Assembly (NCBI GenBank): GCA_020205615.1
Contig: CM035152.1
Span: 117,898,043 to 117,962,042 of the forward strand
Reading direction: 5' to 3'
From: Panax quinquefolius
Lineage: Eukaryota; Streptophyta; Magnoliopsida; Apiales; Araliaceae
Length of the DNA stretch: 64,000 nt
The position numbers and the translations under genes were made by a program. Below the pieces are notes generated by a model. It was not told the origin of the DNA, searched no databases, and worked only from the letters and a program-made list of their open reading frames with translations. This document shows, one piece after another, positions 12,773 to 22,020 of the stretch (positions are counted from its first letter, which is position 1; each line of letters begins with the position of its first letter).

Positions 12773-12782
12773 CTATAAATAG
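12773..12782 (+). promoter_or_regulatory. TATA box, B1 5' LTR
   Basis: CTATAAATAG, about 725 bp from the LTR start, is followed by AAGCTCATTCCTTC and GAGAGAG-rich leader text. The 3' LTR has the same at 18513-18522. Confidence 0.82.
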
Positions 12783-12917
12783 AAGCTCATTCCTTCATTA
12801 TTTTCTTACGAATTCATTGAAACTCTGAGAGAGAAATTATAGAGAGAAGTTATAGAGAAAATTATAGAAAGAAGAAGAGTATTCGCTACTTCACTATTTC
12901 TATATTCATTTCTTTTA

Positions 12918-12926
12918 CTAGTAAGG
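12918..12926 (+). promoter_or_regulatory. Splice-donor-like site in the B1 leader
   Basis: CTAGTAAGG has the GTAAG donor core about 140 bp downstream of the TATA box. Other B LTRs have TAAGGTAAGT (60065-60074), AAGGTAAGG (7731-7739), TGGTAAGA (18663-18670) and the reverse AAGGTAAAG (near 55137). Donor function is inferred from conservation and the consensus match. Confidence 0.5.
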
Positions 12927-12964
12927 GGTGTTATTCTTTCTTCTTGAAGAGAACTTCATTATTC

Positions 12965-13450
12965 CATTCATTATTATTCCGTTGAATAACTCCTGTAAAA
13001 GTGGCATACCCTATACATAACCTCAGATACGTGCATATACCCTATACTTGGTGAAATCCTTATGTTATTCCATTGCTTATTATTATTACATTGGAATAAC
13101 TCAGATACATGCTATTTACCTATACTTGGTGACATTCTTCTATTATTCATTGGAACATCCATGCGTCAGCAGGTGTTTTACACCGACTGGTTCCGCTTTT
13201 TATTATTCTGTTGGAACATCCCGTCATGCGTGTGTTTTACACCGACCTAGTTCCGCCTTTATCGATCATTCTCGAATATCCTATCATGTGTTTTTACACC
13301 GGATCCGTTCCATCTTTATTATTCTCGTTGGAACATCCCAGCCGGTGTGAATTTCACCGACCGGTTCCGTTATTATTATTACTGTTGAATAACTTTTGTC
13401 TATGCGGCAGTACCGCATACATGGTGATTTCTTTTGTTATTCCATTCTTT
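12965..13450 (+). repeat. Hairpin-repeat array in B1 5' LTR
   Basis: Degenerate units of about 55-70 bp each contain a TTATTATT core between inverted arms. The clearest is GTTATTCCA (13064-13072) paired with TGGAATAAC (13092-13100), a 9-bp perfect stem. Linkers between units carry a second short inverted repeat of the TGCGG...CCGCA type. The array begins just after the donor-like site. Corresponding arrays lie at 18708-19190, 54640-55095 (reverse) and 60120-60650. Confidence 0.8.
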
Positions 13451-14462
13451 ATTATACCCAAATTGGTTAAAACTTTGACTTCTATACTCCATGAAATTAG
13501 TAGAATATCCTTGATATTTGCGTTTCATCCAATATCTTTCATGGAAATATTCTTCCGATCATTCTTGAATTTTACTCTCACGAAAATGAGATCATGTTGA
13601 CAATTTGGACGTTAATAATTCATGGATTAAATAATTCTTGAACTTGTTTTATTGAATTACTATGTCATTGTCATCATCCTCATGTTATATTATGTTATCT
13701 TTGGCTTACGCAAGATAGATGAATTTAGTATGATTATGACCGAGGGATCATTCTTGTATAATCATGACTTGATATAAATGATGTGACAAAAGTCCTCGGT
13801 GGCTCAGTAATGCGGTGATGGAAAGTTTTTGGTATGATTATGACCAGGGTAATTCGGTATAGTCATGACCATTGATAATTTGATGAAAATCCTTGACCGT
13901 GGTACAGAGATGATTAGATGTGGTGGTTTATTTATTAAAATTTGAGTCTCGCCGATAAAAATTGATGAAAACCTTTTAAAACCTAAAAGATAGTAGACTT
14001 TATTCTCTACTTGACTCTTTTAATGGATTGCTTATTCCACTGCAGCTTAAACCGGTTGTCTATTGTATTTTATCGCTTAACATTGTTGAAGGCTAATGAT
14101 AATTTATTACGCATTATCTTAGTCATAATATTTCTTCTTGGGCTAGTTGAGCTCACCCTTTCTTTCACTTTATTCTCTTCTTGAAATGAGAACATAGCCG
14201 GGACGAGCCGGGGAACGAAGTAATGGTCCGAGGATAGCATTAGTAGTCCTCACTATTCTCGTGAAATAGTGTGATAATAGTTGTAATGAGGACTCCTTTT
14301 GAGTTTGTATAATATCTAGTAGACAATATTTGTATTCAAACTCACAGCTTTATGTCGTATTGTACACCACATGCTTATATTAGTAAGTCGATTTGAATTT
14401 ATGTACCATGTAAGTGGCGACCCAAGATGGGTGACGTATACCTAATTTTGGGGCGTCACAAT

Positions 14463-14474
14463 TGGTATCGTAGC
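14463..14474 (+). other. B1 primer-binding site
   Basis: TGGTATCGTAGC begins two bases after the 5' LTR. It matches the initiator Met-tRNA type primer site with two mismatches. Confidence 0.82.
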
Positions 14475-14607
14475 TTAGGATATGATCCCCGGCTAAGATG
14501 TGAGAATAGTACTAGGAGGGGAGAGCGGGAATTCCTTCGCTAGTATGACCTACCTAAATTTATTTGGTATTTAATTGGTCACGAGTATAGGGATAATATG
14601 TGATATG

Positions 14608-14632
14608 TTAATTAACCCTTATTTTGTGGCAG
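14608..14632 (+). promoter_or_regulatory. Splice-acceptor-like site before B1 gag
   Basis: A TTAATTAACCC stretch (possible branch point) is followed by a T-rich tract and GGCAG ending at 14632, ten bases before the gag ATG. B2 (52674-52699) and B3 (reverse, 35590-35615) have nearly the same text. Conservation here while the flanking coding parts differ suggests a function, but no transcript is available to test it. Confidence 0.5.
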
Positions 14633-14641
14633 TGTTTGAAA

Positions 14642-14914
14642 ATGGCATCCGAGAATGTTGAGAATAGCAATGAAGCACATGAGAGTGTTGATTCAGCTCA
14701 AACAAAAGGTAACGACCAACAACACGATAATAATCATACTGGTGGCAACGGCTATCAGAACAATGATAACCATCGTGGGGGAAATTATCATGCTAAGAAT
14801 GGTAACCACTTCGGTGGTAATCATGGCAAAGATAATAGAAGTGGAAATTTCAAGAAGAGAAGGTCATTTAGCTCGATTTTGTCGTATAGTGAAGTCAAGT
14901 CCAATTTGGGATAG
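14642..14914 (+). pseudogene. gag: B1 gag, capsid deleted
   Basis: The ORF starts MASENVENSNEAHES, as in B3, but jumps directly to the Gly/Asn/His-rich segment (HDNNHTGGNGYQNN onward) that in B3 lies after the capsid domain. It ends with a basic FKKRR stretch. The capsid and the zinc knuckles are missing: after the KKRR text the frame runs into LARFCR-type words that mark a collapsed knuckle region. Length is 91 residues from this ATG against a usual Gag of several hundred. The first ATG at 14624 is in frame, but the acceptor-like CAG at 14632 lies between, so I prefer 14642. Confidence 0.7.
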
Positions 14915-14989
14915 TGGCACCAAAGGCGGATCTGCATAAAAAAAAAGTCGGTGGTTTCGGGAAGAGCGTTTTTCGACTTCTCAAAAAGT

Positions 14990-15390
14990 GGGTAACCCGA
15001 ACGAAGTTAGCACGGGTTAGTTAATTATAAATTCTTGCGAAGTCTATACCTTATTAGATACCGGTTCTACCCATTATTTTATCTCTCTTGCTTGCGTTCA
15101 ACGTTTAAATTTAACTCCGAAGAAGTTAAACTTTGACTTATTGGTTGAAACTTCGTTAGTAGGAGCCTTCGTTACGCTTACTATTTTTAAATCTTGTTTA
15201 ATTCAAATAAACACTTTCACGATCTTATCTCTTTGAAAATACTTGCCTTTGAGGTAATTTTTGAAAACGATTGATTAACTACTCATTATTCTTTTTTAAA
15301 GGTTGTTAGCTTTCATATTCCTAACCAACCTGTTATACGAATTCAAAGTAACCAAATCCTAAAGTTAATCACTGTTATATCAAGTTATAA
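14990..15390 (+). pseudogene. pro: B1 retropepsin remnant
   Basis: A readable stretch gives CEVYTLLDTGSTHYFIS, with the aspartic protease active site D-T-G at 15057-15065. It continues through ACVQRLNLTPKKLNF and a LLVETSLVGAF segment. Frames then shift, and the later IDWLTT(H) flap-proximal block is recognisable but mutated at about 15260-15290. This is the only DTG triad left intact among the gypsy copies here; B2 has DTD and B3 has ESG. There is no start codon for it, so it would have been part of a Gag-Pol polyprotein. Confidence 0.72.
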
Positions 15391-15599
15391 GTAAAGAGCC
15401 CGATCCTTTCGTTGTTGACTTCCTTGTGTGGAATGCACCGAAGCCAGACTTTCTGTAGGCGACGTCGTGACTGAAGATGGCAAGTTTATAGGTATCATTG
15501 TGAGGTGCTATCTAGGTTAAGGGATAGAAGTCACAGTTGGTATCAATGTGAAGTACTATCCAAGTCTTGGATGAGAGTCACAGTTTTGAATGATATTTC

Positions 15600-15740
15600 T
15601 ATTATTAATAAATTTCCTGGCGTATTCATGAAGACTTCTTAGCCTACTTAGAGCGTGAAATCGAATTTTGTATTGACCCCAGTACAAAAACCCATTTCTT
15701 AAACCCTCAAATATTTCTTCAACTAAAAGGATCTGTTTAC
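15600..15740 (+). pseudogene. pol: B1 pol scar: RT N terminus joined to RNase H end
   Basis: Text at 15610-15700 corresponds to the FPDVF...EREIEF.IDP..KPIS start of gypsy RT (EREIEFCIDP at 15651-15680). It is followed at once by LKYFFNQ, which belongs near the end of RNase H. The whole RT palm and most of RNase H are missing. B2 has the same join near 57000-57035. Confidence 0.72.
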
Positions 15741-15744
15741 GTGG

Positions 15745-16890
15745 TTTATGATGAAAGTCATAATAAAAGCATTGGACTAATGAAAATCATGGGTATATGA
15801 AGTATTAGTAAGTGTTATGATGAGTTATGTTGGTTATTATGTGAAAACATGAAAGTTTCTTAGAAATCACAAAGAGTTGAAAATCAGATTTTGGTGAAAA
15901 ACGTAACATGAAATTCAATTGACCATATCTCCTATTATATTTTGAATTTTTGAATGTGGTCAAGTCCTAGAGTTAGATCTACGAGTTACCTAACTAATCC
16001 AAGTAGAATTACTGGAAAAGGTGTTGTAGATTTTTGTGTGTGGACTGATTTTAGCAAAGGAGGCCAAAGCTGTAAATTTCGAAAATGCTACTGTCCAGAA
16101 ACTTTAAGGGCTGTTTCGGCCACTTAAATTATGAGAAAAATTCTGGCCTTTTGGGACATGAAGGTATATGGTATAAAGTATCTCCTGTCCAAAAATGAGC
16201 TCATTCTGACTTAAAATGAGCAAGTTATGACTATTTCAATATTTAGGTTTTTCCGATTTAAAACGCTATAACCTGGAGTTCTATAACTCCGATGACCATG
16301 AAATTTAAACTAGAAGCTCACGTTAACATGTGTAAGATCTTGCCAAGATTTGGGAATTTTGGAGTTAAACTTGAGGTAGCTAATTTCTTAAGGAATTAAT
16401 TAGAAATTGATTTTTGAAAAATAATAAATGAATTTTAAAAATTCAGAGAAAATATATTTTCATTATGGGACTATATTATGCTAAATCCCAGAAAAGAAAT
16501 ATTTTTGGACTAATTTGGTATTTTTCATGAAAATAGTTTAGTTACGAACATATGAGTTAAATATGTTATGTGAAGTAACAAAGTTGAAAATAAGATTTTA
16601 TGGCTAGAGAATCCTATATAGAGTATATGCATATTTTTTTTGATGAGGATTTGATAATTGGTGATGATATTTTATGAGTATGGCATTTTTGAATGATTAA
16701 ATGCATTATATGGTAAAAGCGTAAACAATTGAGATAAATTGTTTATAAATTTAAGAAGTGATTAAAATATTATTATAATATTAATGTTATTAGATTATGA
16801 GATTATTAAGTGATTGATAACATGGGGATATTCTTGAATCTGGATAAATTATATTATAAATGTTTAATATTTATCCTTTATCTCATTTGA
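15745..16890 (+). other. B1 internal non-coding segment of unknown origin
   Basis: No coding match. The text (for example the short motif AAAATGAGCAAGTTATGAC near 16217, and CCTGGAGTTCTATAACTCCG near 16270) is not seen in other copies in this window. Its style resembles the untranslated or LTR part of another retroelement, suggesting captured DNA. This is inference. Confidence 0.4.
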
Positions 16891-16894
16891 TTGA

Positions 16895-17700
16895 TTCTTT
16901 ATATCATTATCCTCATGTTTATATTATGTTGAAAGTCATCTCATGGCTTCATAGTGCATAGATGGACTTGGTATGATTATGACCACGGATTATTCGGTAT
17001 AATCATAACCAGTAATTGAATACACAATTATCTTTGGTAGTAGTGCATGGATAATTTGTGGTCGTGATACTAATGAATACACAATTGTCTTTGGTAGTAG
17101 TGCATGGATAATTTGTGGTCGTGATACTAATGAATACACGATTATCTTTGGTAGTAGTGCATGGATAATTTGTGGTCGTGATACTAATGAATACACGATT
17201 ATCTTTGGTAGTAGTGCATGGATAATTTGTGGTCGTGATACTAATGAATACACGATTATCTTTGGTAGTAGTGCATGGATAATTCGTGGTCGTGATACTA
17301 ATGAATATCCTTGGCACGTAGCAAAGCGGGGATGATTCGATGATATGGATTAATTATTGAAATGAGTCTCGAGAATGAAATATTAATTCATGGATGTGGT
17401 AAAAGTCATCTTTGGTAGTAGTGCATTGATAGACTTGGTATGATTATGACCACGGATTATTCGGTATAATCATGATAGTAATTGAAAACACGAATATCCT
17501 TAGCCAAGATGGTGCATGGATAATTCATGGTTGTGATACTATTAAGTCGAGTTTCAAGATTATTGGTTTTACTGATTATATATCTTTGGCCCAGAGTGCA
17601 AAGATGAATTGTTAATAAATATCTTTGGCACATAGTGCAAAAGATGAATTGTTAATGAATATCTTTGGTAGGATTGCAAAGATGAATTTAATGTTTTCAA
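16895..17700 (+). repeat. LTR-derived hairpin and tandem-repeat block inside B1
   Basis: TTATCCTCATG...GGTATGATTATGACC...GGTATAATCATGACC text copies the late part of the B LTR but sits in the internal region. It surrounds the 57-bp tandem repeat (17017-17301), a second GGTATGATTATGACC hairpin (17440-17475) and three ATCTTTGG...GCAAAGATG units (17578-17690). Confidence 0.75.
17017..17301 (+). repeat. 57-bp tandem repeat, five copies
   Basis: Five head-to-tail units of exactly 57 bp start at 17017, 17074, 17131, 17188 and 17245, with a degenerate sixth at 17302. They differ at only a few positions. Because 57 is divisible by three, two reverse frames stay open and give artificial 19-residue repeat proteins. 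Confidence 0.95.
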
Positions 17701-17714
17701 CGATAAAGGTATTC

Positions 17715-17786
17715 AAGGTATCCTCACCTTTTTATCATACCGTGTATCGCCCTAATTTCGAGGGCTAAATTCCATGGGAGGGAGAT
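17715..17786 (+). pseudogene. pol: B1 pol 3' tail and polypurine tract
   Basis: AAGGTATCCTCACC and CCTAATTTCGAGG match the last codons of B2 pol (58686-58735, the RYPHLFD...HPNFED end). The tract GGGAGGGAGAT then abuts the 3' LTR. So B1 keeps both extreme ends of pol without the middle. Confidence 0.75.
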
Positions 17787-20198
17787 TGTGAGACCCCAGT
17801 TTTATCAATAAAGATTTAAATTTTGTCAAAATAATTTTTAATATTATAGTGTGAATTTGAGATAATATTATAGTTGTGGGTAGTATTTATAAATTTTGCA
17901 AAGTATGCAAGTGGTTATATTATATTCGATTGGTCCGGGAATATTCTTGTTTAGCGGGGAATATTCGCATACAATACTCAATCATTGGTGGACCCCTACA
18001 ATGTAATTATTGGCTTGATTGAGAAAACGACAAAAATATTTTATTGAAATAACGGCGGAAGTTTTACCGTGATTCTTGTTGAACTACTCGGTAGTAAAAG
18101 TACAGTAATACGTGTGGTTGCATAATAGCACACGGTATTGATTATTGATGCTTATGTGAGAAGTCACTCAGTTTGATTCCATTATTGTCGATTAATAATA
18201 TGAATTATTATAGCGATAATGACGTTTTGTTTTATTCGTATTATTATTACGTAATAAAATGTAAACATCTTTTATATAAAATAGAATACTTTATTAAAGT
18301 TATTCTATAAATAGAATATATTATATTTTATTATGCATAGTGTTGCATAGTGTTTTGCATAGTATTGCATAGTGTGTTGCATAGTAAAATATTTTTATAT
18401 AAATAGAATATATTATATTTTATTTAAAAGATTTTTCTTTAAATATGGACCGTCAGATTAAAGTAAATCAATCTGGACCGTTCATGGATTAGTTACTATG
18501 CATTCCATTTTCCTATAAATAGAAGCTCATTCCTTCATTATTTTCTTACGAATTCATTGAAACTCTAGAGAGAGAAATTATAGAGAGAAGCTATAGAGAA
18601 AAAATTATAGAAAGAAGAAGAGTATTCGCTACTTCACTATTTCTATATTCAGTTCTTTTTACTGGTAAGAGGTGTTATTCTTTCTTCTTGAAGAGAACTT
18701 CATTATTCCATTCATTATTATTCATTTGGAATAACTTTTGTAAAAGTGGCATACCCTATACATAACCTTTGTATCGCCAGCATACCCTATACTTGGTGAA
18801 ATCCTTATGTTATTCCATTGCTTATTATTCTCATTGGAATAACTTTTGATACGCTGGCTTACCCTATACTTGGTGACATTCTTCTATTATTCATTGGAAC
18901 ATCCTCGCTGCATGTGTTTTACACCGACTGGTTCCGCTTTTTATTATTCTCATTGGAACATCCTGTCATGTGTTTTACACCGGACTGGTTCCGCCTTTAT
19001 CATTCTCATTGAATATCCTATCTGTGTGTTTTACACTTTGGATCCGGTTCCATCTTTATTATTCATTGGAACATCCTCGCTTGGTGTGAATTTCACCGAC
19101 CGGTTAAAAGATTATTATTATTACATTGGAATAACTTTCTACATGCGCAATCACCGCATGCATGGTGATTTCTTTTGTTATTCCATTCTTTATTATACCC
19201 AAATTGGTTAAAACTTTGACTTCTATACTCCATGAAATTAGTAGAATATCCTTGATATTTGCGTTTCATCCAATATCTTTTCATGGAAATATTCTTCCGA
19301 TCATTCTTGAATTTTACTCTACAAAGCAGTATCATGTTGACAATTTGGACGTTAATAATTCATGGATTAAATAATTCTTGAACTTGTTTTATTGAATTAC
19401 TATGTCATTGTCATCATCCTCATGTTATATTATGTTATCTTTGGCTTACGCAAGATAGATGAATTTAGTATGATTATGACCAGGATCATTCTAAGATAAT
19501 CATGACTTGATATAAATGATGTGACAAAAGTCTTCAAAGGGTTTTGTAATGCAGATGATGGAAAGTTTTGGTATGATTATGACCAGGGGTAATTCTAAGT
19601 ATAGTCATGACCATTGATAATTTGATGAAAATCCTTGACCGTGGTACAAAGATGATTAGATGTGGTGGTTTATTTATTGTTTGAGTCTCAAAAATAAAAA
19701 TTGATGAAAACCTTTTAAAACCTAAAAGATAGTAGACTTTATTCTCTACTTGACTCTTTTAATGGATTGCTTATTCCATTGCAGCTAAAACTGGTTGTCT
19801 ATTGTATTTTATCGGTTTTAACATTTGTGAAGGCTAATGATAATTTATTCTCGCATTATCTTAGTCATAATATTTCTTCTTGGGCTAGTTGAGCTCACCC
19901 TTTCTTTCACCGTTCTCTTCTGTGAAATGAGAACATAGCCGACGACAGTCGAGGAACGAAGTAATGGTCCGAGAGGATAGCATTAGTAGTCCTCACTATT
20001 CTCGCGTGAAATAGTGTGATAATAGTTGTAATGAGGACTCCTTTTGAGTTTGTATAATATCTAGTAGACAATATTTGTACTCTCAATTTATGTCGTATTG
20101 TACACGACAGTTATATTAGTAAGTCGTATTTGAATTTATGTACCATGTAAGTGGCGACCCAAGATGGGTGACGTATACCTAATTTTGGGGGCGTCACA
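17787..20198 (+). repeat. B1 3' LTR
   Basis: It starts TGTGAGACCCC and ends GGGGGCGTCACA, and is 2412 bp, like its partner. It has a TATA box at 18513-18522, a donor-like GT at 18665, and a hairpin array at 18708-19190. TSD TCTCA follows at 20199. Confidence 0.95.
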
Positions 20199-20203
20199 TC
20201 TCA

Positions 20204-21138
20204 TGTATGTGTTACTGAGATTTCAGATTCGACTTATGTGTTAGACCTTAAACTAAAGGTTATAACGTAACTAAGATGATAAGTGAATCTATGAGGTTAA
20301 TGTATGTAGCTAATTGATGTGATAATCCTAATGGTACGTGTAGGACATTGGAGTACGTGAGTTGTAATTGTATAGCTTACGCAAGAGGCAAGTTCCCTAA
20401 CTTTTGCTACTTTATTATTCAGAAATGTTACTTTTCACTGTTATGTTATACATATGTAAATTCTCTATCTCTAATCTCTTGTTTAACGATTTATTGTCAT
20501 GCAAGTTCTCTTACCCTCATTTATTATTGAGTAAGTTAGTTAATCTTTGTTTCTTTATTCCAATCGAGATTACCTTGGTTATTCAAAGTCTGTAAATTTA
20601 TTGTAAGAAGTGTGTTTATTCAGCTACTAATAACTGTTGTTTGATATTCGTTCCTCAATATCATAGTACTATCTTACATTATTGAACCGAACTCTAAGTT
20701 GTTTAGCAATTCTTTACCAATTCAACTAATCCTTAGTTGATGAATGTTCTAAACTCTAAATTACCCTTGAAGTCTACCCAAACCAAACTTCATTTGGTTT
20801 GTTTATGTACTCACACAACTTTGAAAGCATGTTGTCGATGATAACATTTGTTCAACTTAGAAATTGTTAATACTCAAGCTCTTATTGATTCATCGATATA
20901 CCTTGTTCATGAAGATATTGTAATCAAACCCTTGAATAATTATTGGTTCTATCGATTCTCTTGGTTGATGATCGTTCTAAAATCTAGACTTCCTTTGAAG
21001 TTAATTCCCAACCAAACTTCCTTTGATAATCTAAGTTGAACAACCTATATCGATTATTTTAAAAAGCTACTGGATAACATTAAAATATTTCATGAATCAT
21101 AATCCTTGTAATTTGATTTGAGATGTGATTACGAATGA
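20204..21138 (+). repeat. A1 3' LTR, segment 2
   Basis: The text resumes the A LTR after B1: GAGTACGTGAGTTGTAATTG, GCTTACGCAAGAGGCAAG and the later CTTTGAAAGCATGTTGTCG stretch match 23035-23510 and 30315-30790. The last 55 bp or so (21085-21138) do not match the LTR and precede A2. Confidence 0.85.
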
Positions 21139-21968
21139 TGTAACAATCCTAATTTCAAATTTAAATTTTAAATATTTATTGAATTATCTAAATATTTATT
21201 TGAGGTGTTTATTGTTGAATAAATATTTTAATTGATGTTAATATGGTATATTTATTAAATTAAATAAATATTTTAGGCGATGTTGATGTGATTATTGTTA
21301 TTAAATATTTATGAATTAAATATTTAATTTGGTGAATTGCAATATAACTTGAGATGTTATATTGTTGTTTTAATTTAATAAATTATAGTGGTATATTTAA
21401 TTATTAAATAAAATTATAATAAAATTATAATTTTGTAATATTTATTTAAGTGGAGTATTTATTTAAAATATGGAATGTGTAATTAATTTATTTGATTTAA
21501 TGTGGATATGGAAATCTAAATAAATAATATGTGATTATAAATTATAAACTAAATTGTTTATTAAAATAATTAAGGTAGTTTTAAATTGTTTTAACCCAAA
21601 CAAGACTTAAAATATTAAGTCTTTATATTTTAAAGACTTTTTGCCAAACAAAGCCTTATGGCTTTTGGATTTCTTAATATTTGAATTATAATAATATAAA
21701 TAAAATAAATTAAAATAATAAATATAATATATTTATAATCTATACGTTATATGTTATAACTGATTAGGCTTATTATGGCCATATCAGTTTTCTTTTATTA
21801 TTACGCATACATGGTTATCAGTTTTGCGGGATTATACGCATTCTAGTTTTTCTAAGCCTAAGACTACAGAGAGCTTGAGAGAATTGAGAGGAGGTTCTGA
21901 GGATTTCAAAGCATCTTCAGTGTTTAGCAAGAATTAACAAGCCAATTAAAGGTATTTTGTCTAACCTT

Positions 21969-22020
<52 letters not shown>

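Larger units (their letters stand above)
12049..14460 (+). repeat. B1 5' LTR
   Basis: This LTR starts TGTGAGACCCC and ends GGGCGTCACA. It contains a TATA box (12773-12782), a donor-like site (12921), a hairpin-repeat array (12965-13450), GGTATGATTATGACC hairpin motifs (13725-13880) and the shared GGGCTAGTTGAGCTCACCC motif (about 14140). It is very similar to the 3' LTR, apart from clustered small differences in the hairpin region. Confidence 0.95.
12044..20203 (+). mobile_element. Element B1: complete but RT-less Ty3/gypsy element with TSD TCTCA
   Basis: Two LTRs, each 2412 bp (12049-14460 and 17787-20198), flank a 3326-bp internal region. TCTCA occurs at 12044-12048 and again at 20199-20203, so the insertion is intact. 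It lies inside the 3' LTR of A1. The internal region has a PBS, a truncated gag, a readable protease active site, a scrap of RT N terminus and RNase H end, then about 2 kb of non-coding and LTR-like DNA with 57-bp tandem repeats, a pol 3' tail and a polypurine tract. It could not reverse-transcribe itself. The PBS, long LTRs and the pol of its relative B2 point to a Tekay/Del-like chromovirus lineage. Confidence 0.95.

Noticed and set aside
17017..17301. Regular repeat array considered as a CRISPR-like locus
   Set aside because: Units are contiguous with no unique spacers, no cas genes are present, and the setting is a plant retroelement.
16990..17317. Two long reverse ORFs with perfect 19-residue repeats, as if a repeat protein
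   Set aside because: They are by-products of the 57-bp tandem repeat, whose length is divisible by three. No start context, domain or neighbour supports a gene.
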